The notes under the pieces were generated by a model. The model was not told the DNA's origin, made no database searches, and saw only the letters and a list, made by a program, of their open reading frames with translations. A stretch of 64,000 nt of DNA. It comes from Thiotrichaceae bacterium (GTDB lineage Bacteria; Pseudomonadota; Gammaproteobacteria; Eutrophobiales; Eutrophobiaceae). The stretch covers positions 1 through 64,000 of the forward strand of contig DUBV01000050.1 of assembly GCA_012960105.1 (NCBI GenBank), given 5' to 3'. Below are positions 27,525-37,099 of the stretch, in pieces (the stretch's first letter is position 1; each line of letters starts with the position of its first letter). The position numbers were made by a program, and so were the translations under genes.

Positions 27525-29204
27525 TTATTTTGAAACATTAATAACTTCTGCTGTTCCTTCTCCACGTGGATCACTGGCTGCAAAAGTTATGTTTTTACTT
27601 TTCCAGATCATGATCGCTTGCATGTTGCCGTACTTGCGATTCTTTTCATTTAGCATATGGCCTTTACTTTTTAGTTCATCTTGTTCGCGTAGTGTTAAGC
27701 CATCTTGTTCGTAGAGAACTTGGTCGGGAAGGTATTGATGATGGTAACGAGGTAAGCTTACCCATGATGCAGGTAAGTTACCTTCAGCAAAATCTAATAC
27801 GCCAAGTAAGACCATACTAATGATGCGACTACCACCGGGTGTGCCGAGTATGCCGATGCGTTCGTCTGTTTCGACAAAGGTCGGCGACATACTTGATAAA
27901 GGACGCTTACCTGGAGCAATAGCATTAGCATGATCGCCGACTAGACCATAAGCATTTGCTGTTAATGACTTAACAGAAAAATCATCCATTTCATTATTTA
28001 ATATGACACCCGTTCCCTTTGCGACAAAACCTGACCCAAAAGGCAGATTAATACTTAATGTTGCTGATACACGATTGCCTTCAGCATCAACCACAGAAAA
28101 ATGTGTCGTGTCATTGCCCGTGTTGTTATCAGCAATAATATCGCTTAACTCAGAACTTAGTGTTGCACGTTCGGTGTTAATCGTTAATGCCATACCTTCG
28201 GCATAATTTTTATCTAATAAACGCTTTATAGGCACATCAATAAAATCTGTATCACCAAGATAAGCCGCTCGATCTCTATATGCACGGCGCATTGCTTCGA
28301 TAATAATATGCTTACGCGTTATAGAGTCATGTTTATTTAGGTCCAATTGTTCAAGAATATTTAACGCTTGCCCCATAACAATACCGCCAGAAGAAGGTAA
28401 AGTCGCAGAGGTTACTTTTATACCGTTATAATTTATTACGATAGGATCACGTTCTACAATATTATAATTCTCGAGATCGCTCATTTCCCAAATGCCACCA
28501 TTCTTTCTAATGCTGTCGACCATCTGTCTTGCTAGCGTTCCAGTATAAAAACCTTTGCTCCCTTCTTTAGCTATCTTGCTTAAAGTTTTGGCTAAATCTT
28601 TTTGAACAATTAAATAGCCTTTAGGTGGCACATCATTATCCTTTAGAAACAATGATGCGGCGTATGGATATTTTTTTACTACATTACTTCTATAACCCAC
28701 TAGTTTTTGATAACGACTGGTTACTGCAAAGCCATCTTTTGCTTGTTTTATAGCTGGCGCTAATACTTCTTTCAAAGATAAGCGACCGTAGTTTTTTACA
28801 AGATGTTCTATACCTGCGGGAACACCGGGAATTCCTGCGGCCATCGGTCCATTTAATGACAAACCTTTAATGACATTGCCGGACCTATCCAGATACATAT
28901 CTTTATGGCTAAGCATTGGTGCTTTTTCACGACCGTCGATCATTGTTTGTTTATTATCGGAGGCACGATGGATCAACCAGAAACCACCACCGCCTAAGCC
29001 TGAACTATAAGGTTCAACGACACCTAATGAAGCGGTTATCGCTGCTGCGGCATCAAAGGCGTTGCCACCTATTTTTAGAATATCGATCCCAGCTTTTGTC
29101 GCCAAAGGATGGGCCGTTGCAACAGCAGCTTGATTATTTGATTCAGCTAAAACGGGAGAAGAAGATAAAATTAAAACGAAGACAAACGGAAAGATATATT
29201 TCAT
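27525..29204 (-). CDS. ggt: Gamma-glutamyltranspeptidase
   Basis: Periplasmic enzyme that cleaves gamma-glutamyl bonds, mainly of glutathione, and matures by self-cleavage into two subunits. It has a Sec signal peptide (FPFVFVLILSSSPVLA). The nucleophile threonine is in NDTTHFSVVD, with LGGGGFWLIH and the conserved RPLSSMSPTFV, and GGSRIISMVLLGVLDF later. The 559-residue length is normal. It allows recycling of periplasmic glutathione. It lies downstream of coaD. Confidence 0.94.
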   Translation of the reverse strand: MKYIFPFVFVLILSSSPVLAESNNQAAVATAHPLATKAGIDILKIGGNAFDAAAAITASLGVVEPYSSGLGGGGFWLIHRASDNKQTMIDGREKAPMLSHKDMYLDRSGNVIKGLSLNGPMAAGIPGVPAGIEHLVKNYGRLSLKEVLAPAIKQAKDGFAVTSRYQKLVGYRSNVVKKYPYAASLFLKDNDVPPKGYLIVQKDLAKTLSKIAKEGSKGFYTGTLARQMVDSIRKNGGIWEMSDLENYNIVERDPIVINYNGIKVTSATLPSSGGIVMGQALNILEQLDLNKHDSITRKHIIIEAMRRAYRDRAAYLGDTDFIDVPIKRLLDKNYAEGMALTINTERATLSSELSDIIADNNTGNDTTHFSVVDAEGNRVSATLSINLPFGSGFVAKGTGVILNNEMDDFSVKSLTANAYGLVGDHANAIAPGKRPLSSMSPTFVETDERIGILGTPGGSRIISMVLLGVLDFAEGNLPASWVSLPRYHHQYLPDQVLYEQDGLTLREQDELKSKGHMLNEKNRKYGNMQAIMIWKSKNITFAASDPRGEGTAEVINVSK

Positions 29205-29220
29205 TAATTTATGTAGATTT

Positions 29221-29700
29221 TTATTGTTGGTGTTTTTCTTTTAATGCAGTTAGAACTGATGCATCGACAAACTTACTAACATCACCATTAAACGATGAGA
29301 TTTCACGCACCAGACTAGAAGTAATAAAACTTAAATTTTCTGCCGGCGTTAAAAAAACAGTTTCGACATTGGAAATTAGCTGACGATTCATACCAGCCAT
29401 TTGAAATTCATAATCAAAGTCTGATACAGCACGGATACCGCGAACAATTACTTTCGCATCTTTATCTTTGGCAAGGTCAGTTATTAGAGAATTGAATGAA
29501 GCCACTTCGACATTTTTTATGCCCGACAAAACTTTTCTGGCAAGTTCTACACGTTCATCCACTGTAAACAAGGTTTTCTTACTCGAACTATCAGCTACGG
29601 CAAAGATGACTTTTTCAAACATACTCGCTGCTCGCGTTGCAATATCAGCATGGCCGTTTGTAATCGGATCAAAGGTACCGGGATAGATTGCTGTTACCAT
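29221..29700 (-). CDS. coaD: Phosphopantetheine adenylyltransferase
   Basis: Fourth step of CoA synthesis, forming dephospho-CoA. The nucleotidyltransferase motif AIYPGTFDPITNGH is at the N-terminus and the ISS-type motif SFITSSLVREISSF lies near the C-terminus. The 159-residue length matches E. coli CoaD. It starts 2 nt after the rsmD stop, the usual rsmD-coaD pairing. Confidence 0.96.
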   Translation of the reverse strand: MVTAIYPGTFDPITNGHADIATRAASMFEKVIFAVADSSSKKTLFTVDERVELARKVLSGIKNVEVASFNSLITDLAKDKDAKVIVRGIRAVSDFDYEFQMAGMNRQLISNVETVFLTPAENLSFITSSLVREISSFNGDVSKFVDASVLTALKEKHQQ

Positions 29701-29702
29701 AT

Positions 29703-30260
29703 TTACTCTTGGCTTAACTCAATTAGTAATGATTGTACCTGACCTGCATTTTTTTGTTTCTTAATATGCCAGCCATCAGGTATTTCTAGATTTTTCTCAG
29801 ACTCAATATAAACTAAACCATTAGTATTCAACAATGATTCTTGCTTTATTATCGCACAACATTTTTCGATATAGCCCTGTTTAAAAGGTGGATCGAGAAA
29901 AATAATATCAAAACCTTTTACACCTTGTTTTAGCCAGCTCATGGCATCGGCAAGTTGTATCATCTGATTTTCGCTTTTCAAAAGCTCTGCGTGTTGCTTT
30001 AAATATTCTACCGCTTTTGCATCAGACTCAACCATGATTACTTCTGAGGCATCTCGTGACAAGGCTTCAAAACCTAACGCACCGGTACCAGCAAATAAAT
30101 CCAGACAACGTGCGCCAACAATTTCTTGTTGTATCCAGTTAAATAATGTTTCGCGCACACGATCTTGCGTTGGTCGCAAACCGGGAGCATCAATTACTTC
30201 CAGTTTTCTACCGCGCCATTTACCGGCAATTATGCGAATCCTGCTCGGCTTCACCCGCAT
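29703..30260 (-). CDS. rsmD: 16S rRNA (guanine966-N2)-methyltransferase
   Basis: Methylates G966 of 16S rRNA. The SAM-binding DLFAGTGALGFEALSRDA and the catalytic DIIFLDPPFK (N/DPPF) motif are present, with the N-terminal RIIAGKWRGRKL typical of RsmD. It is 185 residues, normal. It begins 3 nt after the end of the M16-like gene upstream on the same strand. Confidence 0.95.
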   Translation of the reverse strand: MRVKPSRIRIIAGKWRGRKLEVIDAPGLRPTQDRVRETLFNWIQQEIVGARCLDLFAGTGALGFEALSRDASEVIMVESDAKAVEYLKQHAELLKSENQMIQLADAMSWLKQGVKGFDIIFLDPPFKQGYIEKCCAIIKQESLLNTNGLVYIESEKNLEIPDGWHIKKQKNAGQVQSLLIELSQE

Positions 30261-30263
30261 AGT

Positions 30264-31580
30264 TTAAGGCGCTGTTTTTTTAGCGTCTTTTGATGAGCCG
30301 ACCATTACGGTAACTAATTTATCCGGCGTAACACGACGGTTAAACGCATCTTTAATCTGCTCAATAGTTACTGCCTCAACATTAGCATTAAAGGTATCAA
30401 GATAATCCAATGGTAATTTATAGTAAGCAATTACGACAAGATAACTAAGTATCTTACTGTTGCTGTCGATTCTAAGAGGATAACCGCCGGTAATATTTTT
30501 CTTGGAAGCGATTAATTCTTCTTCAGTAGGACCTGTCTCAATATAGCTATTAATATTTTCCATTAATACAGACAGAGCTTCATCAACCTGATCTGATTTT
30601 GTTTGTAAGCCCGCAAGAAAAGGGCCATTGAAACGCATAGGTGAAAAGTAACTATAAGCACTATAAGACAAGCCACGTTTTTCACGAATTTCTTCAAACA
30701 AACGCGACACCATGCCGCCACCACCTAGCACATGATTGCCAACATAAAGAGGGAAGTAATCAGGATCGCCTCGCTTCAAACCCGGTTGACCAACAAGGAT
30801 ATGTGTTTGTGTAGAAGGATGTTCAATAAAAATAGTCTCTGCTTTAGTCAACGCTTTTACATTTTCTAAAGGCTCCGCCTTATTACCTTCTTTAAGTTCA
30901 GAAGTGACTTCTTCCGCCAACTGTTCAGCCTGCTTACGATCAACCGCGCCGACAATCGCAACCATCGCATTTTTCGCAACATAGTATTTTTTATAAAACG
31001 CTAAAATATCTTTACGTTTAATTGCAGCGATAGATTTTTCAGTACCATCATTAGGGCTGGCATAAGGATGCGATTGATAAATCGCACTCATAAATTTATC
31101 TTTAGCTATTGCACCCGGAGATTGTTGTTTTGCTTTTAAACCAATTAAAGTCCGCGAACGATTTCTTTCCAATGCATCTTTAGGAAAGTCTGGTTTTGAA
31201 ATAAGCCACTTTAGATTTTCAATAGCTTTAGTTAAAAGGGTCTCGTCCGTTAATGTCCTTAACGATACAGAGGCAGAATCATAACCCGCACTAGCTCCAT
31301 AGTTTGCTCCCAATGATTCAAAAGCATTACTAATGGCATCAGCGTCAAGACCTGCTGCACCTTGACTCAACAAACCCGCTGTCATCGCAGCTAAGCCGGG
31401 CAGTTTGCCATTACGACTACCACCTGCATCAAAAATAATTTCAATATCCACCATGGGTAATTCAGGTGCATGCACATAATAGACTTCTGTGCCTTTACTG
31501 GTTTTCCATGTTTCGATCTTTGGTGAAGCTTGCACTGACCAGCTAGTAAATAACAATAATGTAACAATAACTTTTAACAT
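30264..31580 (-). CDS. M16 peptidase-like protein without the HxxEH zinc motif
   Basis: The ORF track start at 31886 runs through a repeat and overlaps the upstream gene; the true start is ATG 31580 (MLKVIVTLLLFTSWSVQA), giving a 438-residue protein with a Sec signal peptide. It shows the M16 fold (FDAGGSRNGKLPGLAAMTAGLL), but where the active M16 motif HxxEH would be it reads AAMTAGLL. It is therefore likely the non-catalytic partner of the adjacent M16 protease. Late motifs include GGGGMVSRLFEEIREKRGLSYS. It is in the periplasm. Confidence 0.88.
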   Translation of the reverse strand: MLKVIVTLLLFTSWSVQASPKIETWKTSKGTEVYYVHAPELPMVDIEIIFDAGGSRNGKLPGLAAMTAGLLSQGAAGLDADAISNAFESLGANYGASAGYDSASVSLRTLTDETLLTKAIENLKWLISKPDFPKDALERNRSRTLIGLKAKQQSPGAIAKDKFMSAIYQSHPYASPNDGTEKSIAAIKRKDILAFYKKYYVAKNAMVAIVGAVDRKQAEQLAEEVTSELKEGNKAEPLENVKALTKAETIFIEHPSTQTHILVGQPGLKRGDPDYFPLYVGNHVLGGGGMVSRLFEEIREKRGLSYSAYSYFSPMRFNGPFLAGLQTKSDQVDEALSVLMENINSYIETGPTEEELIASKKNITGGYPLRIDSNSKILSYLVVIAYYKLPLDYLDTFNANVEAVTIEQIKDAFNRRVTPDKLVTVMVGSSKDAKKTAP

Positions 31581-31584
31581 ATCT

Positions 31585-31816
31585 TTAAAAATAGTGATTT
31601 TTTTGTGAGTGCGAGGAAGACTCGCGCGGACGACTGCATGGATGCAGGAGGTAGAGCGACGCAGGAAGCCAAAGCCGAGAACCGCAGTGTATAAATCATA
31701 CATGAGGAAAGCTGGCCCCGACGTAGCTGCTTTGGATCTTCGAGCACGAGACTGACGAAGCCACCTTAAATTATTAATAGAGAACGGCGCATTGAATCGC
31801 GAAAAAAGTGCATTTT
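31585..31816. repeat. MITE-like intergenic repeat, copy B
   Basis: The longest of three related copies. Left end AATAGTGATTTTTTTGTGAG and right end CGCGAAAAAAGTGCATTTTT form imperfect inverted repeats. Inside are small hairpins (CGAG-GAAGA-CTCG, CTGCAT-GG-ATGCAG). It fills the gap between the two M16 genes, and the ORF track wrongly translates it as the N-terminus of the downstream gene. Copies A (7.1 kb) and C (11.8 kb) share blocks of it. Confidence 0.75.
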
Positions 31817-31818
31817 TA

Positions 31819-33213
31819 TTAACGACCATGACGACCTCCTGCTGCTGCGCGTCGTGGCGCAGCCTTATCCATTGGTTGCGGATCAAGTTCAGACACAGTC
31901 AATCTATTATCAACTAAATATTTTCTAGCAACGTGCATAACTTGTTCTGCCGTTACTGCACTAACTCGTTCAACATATTTATCTGCAAGATGATATGACA
32001 GACCAACTGTTTCTAATGTCCCTATGATCATTGCTTGATAAAAAACTGAATCTTTTTCATAAACATCACTAGAAATAACTTGCGCCTTAACGCGTTGAAG
32101 TTCGGCTTCGGAAACAGGTTTGGTTTGCAAATCAATAATCTCTTTTCTAAAAGCGACTTCCAATTCAGGAATACTTTTACCTTGAGCAGGCGTTCCAGAA
32201 AATATAAATAAATTATCTAATCGCGATACCATTCGATAACCGGCACTAGCAGATGCCGCGACTTCACTACCGCGAACCATACGACTCTCTAAACGTGCGC
32301 TATTACCACCGTCAATTATTCCCGCTAACATTTCCAATGCATACGGCTCCCAACTCCAGTTGCTATCATCTTCACTACCGGACTCTATCACCGGAGTTTT
32401 ATAAGCCATCATGAGATAAGGTAATTCAGCAGGGCGTTTTACTTTGATACGCTTTGCTCCCATTTGCTCAACTTCATTTAATACTTTCATTTCAATGGGA
32501 TCGCTTGAAGGTATTGCGCCAAAATATTCCTTGGCCAAAGTAAATACATCATCGGCAATAACATCACCAACGACAACAAGCGTGGCATTATTAGGCGCAT
32601 ACCATTTTTGATACCAGGCGCTTAAATCATCTATATTCATATTATCCAAGTCCTGCATCCAACCGATAACAGGAAAACGATAAGGACTAGTTTGGTAAGC
32701 CGTTGCCATTGCAACTTCATATAAATATGACTGCGGTTTGTCATCGGTACGCCAACGGCGTTCCTCTTTAACGACTTCTATTTCTTTTAGAAACTCTTCT
32801 TCTGGCAAAATTAAATTACGCATACGATCGGCTTCTAATTCAAAACTTATTTTCAAACGAGATTTTTCCATTGTTTGGAAATAGGTTGTGTAGTCCGCAC
32901 CGGTAAAAGCATTATCACGACCACCATTTTCTGAAATGATGCGAGAAAATTCACCCGGAGCATACAGCTGCGTACCTTTAAACATCATATGTTCCAAGGC
33001 ATGAGAAACACCGGTGATACCGTCGTGTTCATAACTACTGCCGACCTTGTACCAAACCTGCGATACAACGACTGGCGCACGATGATCTTCTTTTACCAGA
33101 AGTTTAAGTCCATTTTCGAGCATGTATTCGTGAACATTGGCAGCGGCAAGCCCTGGCGTGATTAAGGCCAAAGCTAATAAAGTGGTTTTTAGAGACATCC
33201 TGTTGTATTTCAT
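31819..33213 (-). CDS. Periplasmic M16 zinc peptidase
   Basis: A 464-residue processing-peptidase-like enzyme with a signal peptide (SLKTTLLALALITPGLAAA). The zinc motif HALEH (HxxEH) with the downstream glutamate region (EEVVKEERRWR) is intact, unlike in its partner gene. I prefer ATG 33213 over the GTG at 33228. The pair is arranged like other bacterial M16 couples: an active subunit followed by an inactive one. Its substrate is unknown. It is divergent from ftsY. The C-terminus is rich in Arg and Gly (RRAAAGGRHGR). Confidence 0.9.
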   Translation of the reverse strand: MKYNRMSLKTTLLALALITPGLAAANVHEYMLENGLKLLVKEDHRAPVVVSQVWYKVGSSYEHDGITGVSHALEHMMFKGTQLYAPGEFSRIISENGGRDNAFTGADYTTYFQTMEKSRLKISFELEADRMRNLILPEEEFLKEIEVVKEERRWRTDDKPQSYLYEVAMATAYQTSPYRFPVIGWMQDLDNMNIDDLSAWYQKWYAPNNATLVVVGDVIADDVFTLAKEYFGAIPSSDPIEMKVLNEVEQMGAKRIKVKRPAELPYLMMAYKTPVIESGSEDDSNWSWEPYALEMLAGIIDGGNSARLESRMVRGSEVAASASAGYRMVSRLDNLFIFSGTPAQGKSIPELEVAFRKEIIDLQTKPVSEAELQRVKAQVISSDVYEKDSVFYQAMIIGTLETVGLSYHLADKYVERVSAVTAEQVMHVARKYLVDNRLTVSELDPQPMDKAAPRRAAAGGRHGR

Positions 33214-33335
33214 TATTATATTTATCACTATTTAGGTAACTTAGAGTATATGTAGAGCGAATTTCTCTTCATGAGTTCGCTGTCAGATGATGGTAGGATA
33301 CCGCAAGTTTCACAGCATATTAAATATTTCACTTC

Positions 33336-34295
33336 GTGTTCGGTTTCAAGAAAAAAAAATCAGAAAAAGCTTCAGAGCAAACAAGCAATAGAGCTAGTCT
33401 TTCCGATCGTCTTCAACGTACTCGTACTGGTCTATTTGGCGACCTTTTTAGCCGAAACAAGTCAATTATCGACAATGCGACGCTAGAAGAGCTAGAAGAT
33501 CGCTTAATAATGGCAGATATCGGCATAAAAACGACCGATCAAGTTATCCAGCTTTTAAAAGCCGAGGTTAAAAATAATACCGACACAAACCCCCTCGAAC
33601 AACTAAAACAGGTCTTATTACCGGCACTTGAACCTGTAGAACAGGCGCTAAGCATTCCTGATAGCGCAAATAAACCTTTCTTAGTTCTAGTCATCGGCGT
33701 TAATGGTGTCGGAAAAACCACGACCATAGGTAAATTAGCTAAAAGATTTCAGAATCAAGGCAAAAGCGTCATGCTCGCTGCCGCAGATACATTTAGAGCG
33801 GCAGCAATAGAGCAATTACAAATCTGGGGCGAACGTAATGATATAACTGTCGTCGCACAGAGCCACGGCTCAGATTCAGGTGCGGTGATTTATGATGCTC
33901 TCGAATCAGCCAGAGCCAAGAATATCGATGTCTTAATTGCTGATACAGCGGGAAGACTGCACAACAAAGATAACTTGATGGAAGAAATGAAAAAAATCCA
34001 TCGACTCGGCAACAAGTTTGATCCCGACTTACAAAGAGAAGTGTTATTAGTATTAGATGCCGGAACAGGTCAAAATGCGCTGGTACAAGCAAAACAATTT
34101 AACGATAGCGTCGGTGTTGATGGTATTGTATTAACCAAGCTTGATGGAACGGCAAAAGGCGGCATTGTTTTTTCACTTGCTAATGAATTAAATATACCGA
34201 TACGCTTTATTGGTATTGGTGAACAAATTGATGATTTACGCCCGTTTAATGCTTCTGAATTTATTGATGCCTTACTAGTAAACGATAAAGAATAA
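33336..34295 (+). CDS. ftsY: Signal recognition particle receptor FtsY
   Basis: GTPase that docks SRP-ribosome complexes at the inner membrane. It starts with GTG (MFGFKKKK); no strong ribosome-binding site is visible. The 319-residue form has a short basic N-terminus rather than the long acidic A-domain of E. coli. GTPase motifs are GVNGVGKTTTIGKLA, DTFRAAA, DTAGR and TKLDGTAKGG. Its stop overlaps the ftsE start by one base (TAATG), giving the classic ftsYEX operon. Confidence 0.96.
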   Translation: MFGFKKKKSEKASEQTSNRASLSDRLQRTRTGLFGDLFSRNKSIIDNATLEELEDRLIMADIGIKTTDQVIQLLKAEVKNNTDTNPLEQLKQVLLPALEPVEQALSIPDSANKPFLVLVIGVNGVGKTTTIGKLAKRFQNQGKSVMLAAADTFRAAAIEQLQIWGERNDITVVAQSHGSDSGAVIYDALESARAKNIDVLIADTAGRLHNKDNLMEEMKKIHRLGNKFDPDLQREVLLVLDAGTGQNALVQAKQFNDSVGVDGIVLTKLDGTAKGGIVFSLANELNIPIRFIGIGEQIDDLRPFNASEFIDALLVNDKE

Positions 34296-34996
34296 TGATC
34301 AGATTTACTAACGTTAATATGACTTATGCGGATGGCAACGAAGCCTTACGCAATCTCAATCTACACATTGCTCAAGGCGCAATGGTCTATATCACCGGTC
34401 GTTCCGGCGCGGGCAAAAGTACCTTATTACGTTTGATTGCATTAATTGATCGCCACACTCGTGGACAAATTATTATTAACGGTCAAAACCTTGATCGTGT
34501 ACGCAACAACCGTATTCCATTATTCAGACGTCATATTGGTTTTATGTTTCAAGATCATCGTCTGCTACAAGATCGTACTGTGTTTGATAATGTCGGCTTA
34601 CCTTTAGTAATTGCCGGTTACCGTCATCAGGAAATTCGCAAGCGTGTACAAGCCGCATTAGACAAGGTTAGTCTGTTACCAAAGATAAATAGTTACCCTA
34701 TGTCTCTCTCTGGTGGCGAACAACAACGCGTTGGTGTTGCACGCGCGGTAGTACATCGGCCCGCTATATTGCTTGCCGATGAACCAACCGGAAACCTAGA
34801 TCCAGCCTTGTCCTGGGACACGATGAAACTATTTGAACAGTTTAACCAGGTTGGTGTGACGGTACTAATAGCTAGTCACGATCTGGATATGATCAAGCGC
34901 TTACAAAAACGCATCATCACTTTAAAATCAGGTCGCATATTAACGCATGCCGGAACGCCAATGGAAAAACAAGCGCAGACTAATGAAACCGGTTAA
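34295..34996 (+). CDS. ftsE: Cell division ATP-binding protein FtsE
   Basis: ATPase of the FtsEX complex, which controls septal peptidoglycan hydrolases at the division site. It has 233 residues; Walker A GRSGAGKST, signature LSGGEQQRVGVARA, Walker B ILLADEPTGNLD, and H-loop ASHDL. The C-terminus overlaps ftsX by 14 nt. Confidence 0.96.
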   Translation: MIRFTNVNMTYADGNEALRNLNLHIAQGAMVYITGRSGAGKSTLLRLIALIDRHTRGQIIINGQNLDRVRNNRIPLFRRHIGFMFQDHRLLQDRTVFDNVGLPLVIAGYRHQEIRKRVQAALDKVSLLPKINSYPMSLSGGEQQRVGVARAVVHRPAILLADEPTGNLDPALSWDTMKLFEQFNQVGVTVLIASHDLDMIKRLQKRIITLKSGRILTHAGTPMEKQAQTNETG

Positions 34997-35966
34997 TAAA
35001 AGAAAAAATACGCGTCCAAATACAAGTTTTAAAAGCGAATTAAAACGTCGCTTTGATATGTGGCTGTTACAACACTTACAGGCGTTTATCTTTAGCCTAG
35101 GCCAATTCGCTAAATATCCTTTAAGCAGCCTTTTAACAAGCGCTGTCATAGGTATTTCACTCGCACTACCCGCCAGTTTTTATATGTTGTTTGATAATGT
35201 TCGTTTCGTATCTTCAAGTTGGGATGGTTCCGTACAAGTCACTTTGTTTTTACAAACAGAGATAAATGATGAACAAGCGGCAACATTCGCAAACAAACTA
35301 AAAGACAATAAAAATATTAACGAAACCACTTTTATTAAACGTGCCGATGCATTGGCCGAATATCAAAAACTTTCCGGCTTCGCAGATGCGCTTAATGCAT
35401 TAGACGAAAACCCATTGCCGAATGTTATTTTAGTTAAGCCTGAGCTCAACAATATTAACGAGTCTGATACGGAAGCGTTAATCAAAGAACTCGAGGCCAT
35501 GCCCGAAGTCGATGCGGCACAATACGACAGCCAGTGGTTCAAACGTTTACTGTATTTACTCGATATTGTTAATCGAGTCATCATCATTCTATCGACACTG
35601 TTGGCTGTTGGCGTATTACTGATTATTGGCAATACCATCCGTTTATCTATCTATAACCGTCGCGCTGAAATAGAAATAACCAAACTCTTTGGCGGTACAG
35701 ATAGTTTCATCCAAAGACCCTTCTTATACAGCGGCCTTTGGTACGGTGCGTTTGGAGGCATCATTGCCTGGCTATTAATTGGCATTTCCATGCAACTACT
35801 CCGAGGACCGGTAAAACAGCTCGCTAACCTGTACGCGAGTGATTTTCAGCTCATAGGTCTCGGTTTCTTCAATTCTCTACTTCTAGTTGGAACAGGCATT
35901 GCTTTAGGCCTATTCGGCTCTTGGATCTCTGTAAAACGCCATTTGCGTGATATAGACCCTGTATAA
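34983..35966 (+). CDS. ftsX: Cell division permease FtsX
   Basis: I prefer ATG 34983 (MKPVNKRKNTRP) over the ORF track start; this leaves a 14-nt overlap with ftsE and 327 residues, near E. coli FtsX. A cytoplasmic basic N-terminus, one membrane segment (about 45-65), a periplasmic loop (QVTLFLQTEINDEQAATF), then three C-terminal segments including NRRAEIEITKLFGGTDSFI, the FtsX core motif. It relays ATP hydrolysis by FtsE to periplasmic cell-wall hydrolase activators. Confidence 0.95.
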   Translation: MKPVNKRKNTRPNTSFKSELKRRFDMWLLQHLQAFIFSLGQFAKYPLSSLLTSAVIGISLALPASFYMLFDNVRFVSSSWDGSVQVTLFLQTEINDEQAATFANKLKDNKNINETTFIKRADALAEYQKLSGFADALNALDENPLPNVILVKPELNNINESDTEALIKELEAMPEVDAAQYDSQWFKRLLYLLDIVNRVIIILSTLLAVGVLLIIGNTIRLSIYNRRAEIEITKLFGGTDSFIQRPFLYSGLWYGAFGGIIAWLLIGISMQLLRGPVKQLANLYASDFQLIGLGFFNSLLLVGTGIALGLFGSWISVKRHLRDIDPV

Positions 35967-36004
35967 AGCCTTATATTTATCAATAACTTAGACAATAAGC
36001 TAAA

Positions 36005-36048
36005 TTGAACTTTCCAAACTATTAGCACTCATACTCTTGGAGTGCTAA
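36005..36048 (+). promoter_or_regulatory. Perfect CIRCE operator (HrcA site) before rpoH
   Basis: TTAGCACTC (36022-36030), nine bases, GAGTGCTAA (36040-36048): an exact match to the CIRCE consensus bound by the heat-shock repressor HrcA. It lies 41 nt before the rpoH ATG. A possible sigma-70 promoter, TTGAAC at 36005-36010 and CATACT at 36030-36035 (19-bp spacer), would be overlapped by the operator, as expected for repression; the promoter is less sure than the operator. hrcA is not in the window. Confidence 0.92.
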
Positions 36049-36089
36049 AATTAACCCTAATAAAGCTGGTTTAAGGGAAGGAAAAGTTT

Positions 36090-36938
36090 ATGAATCAACT
36101 TACAAATCTACAATTCGCATTACCGACAGGCTCAATTGAGAGCTATATCTCGTCGGTCAATCAAGTGCCTATCCTGTCTTTGGAAGAAGAGCAGGTTCTC
36201 GCTCGACGTTTCCGCGCAGAAGAAGATATCGAAGCAGCGCGTCAATTAGTCATGTCGCATCTACGTTTTGTCGTAAAGATTGCTCGTGGCTATAGCGGCT
36301 ATGGTTTACAACAAGCGGACTTGATTCAAGAAGGCAATGTCGGACTGATGAAAGCGGTAAAACGCTTCGATCCAGGCGTAGGCGTACGACTGGTATCTTT
36401 CGCCGTACATTGGGTACGCGCTGAAATGCACGAATTCATTCTGAAAAATTGGCGCATCGTTAAAATTGCGACAACCAAAGCACAACGTAAATTGTTCTTT
36501 AACATTCGTTCATCAAAAAAACGTTTAGGTTGGTTAAACCAACAAGAGATCAAAGACGTTGCTGAAACGCTAGGCGTCAAAGCCAGCGAAGTTGTTGAAA
36601 TGGAAAAACGCATGAGCAACTACGATGCCGCTTTTGATGGCGCAGCAAGTGATGACGATGAAGAGTCAATTCATGCACCGGCTTTTTATGTAGAAAATAA
36701 AAACGCAGGCCCAGAAGAGTTAATCGAAACAGCGCAGCTTAATGAACAAAACCAAGACTCATTACACAAAGCAATTGCATTGTTAGATGACCGAAGCAAA
36801 GACATTATCGCTAAACGTTGGTTAGCCGAAGAAAAATCAACACTGCATGAACTCGCGGCAGTACACAGCGTCTCAGCAGAACGTATAAGACAAATAGAAA
36901 GTAACGCAATGAAGAAATTGCGGGAAGCAATCACGTAA
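36090..36938 (+). CDS. rpoH: Heat-shock sigma factor RpoH (sigma-32)
   Basis: Directs RNA polymerase to heat-shock promoters. Region 2 is EARQLVMSHLRFVVKIARGYSGYG-like (here starting AARQLVMSHLRF), with region 2.4 FAVHWVRAEMHEFILKNWRIVK, the diagnostic RpoH box TKAQRKLFFNIR, and region 4 helix-turn-helix STLHELAAVHSVSAERIRQIE. The 282-residue length is that of E. coli RpoH. GGAAGGAAAAG precedes the ATG. The upstream CIRCE site points to HrcA control of the gene itself. A terminator follows. Confidence 0.97.
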   Translation: MNQLTNLQFALPTGSIESYISSVNQVPILSLEEEQVLARRFRAEEDIEAARQLVMSHLRFVVKIARGYSGYGLQQADLIQEGNVGLMKAVKRFDPGVGVRLVSFAVHWVRAEMHEFILKNWRIVKIATTKAQRKLFFNIRSSKKRLGWLNQQEIKDVAETLGVKASEVVEMEKRMSNYDAAFDGAASDDDEESIHAPAFYVENKNAGPEELIETAQLNEQNQDSLHKAIALLDDRSKDIIAKRWLAEEKSTLHELAAVHSVSAERIRQIESNAMKKLREAIT

Positions 36939-36989
36939 ACATTACAAACTTGATACAGGACGAATCAAGGATGATTAATAAAATATACA

Positions 36990-37014
36990 AATGGCCCTTC
37001 GGGGCCATTTTTTT
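36990..37014 (+). terminator. Rho-independent terminator of rpoH
   Basis: AAATGGCC and GGCCATTT pair around a CTTCGG loop of the stable UUCG type, followed by a T-run. Confidence 0.92.
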
Positions 37015-37099
37015 GTAATGAATAATGTCCACTTTTAGTAAATGTTATATCAAGTTGTGCTACTTTCGGCTCAACTTCATCTGCTACAAGACAATGCGC

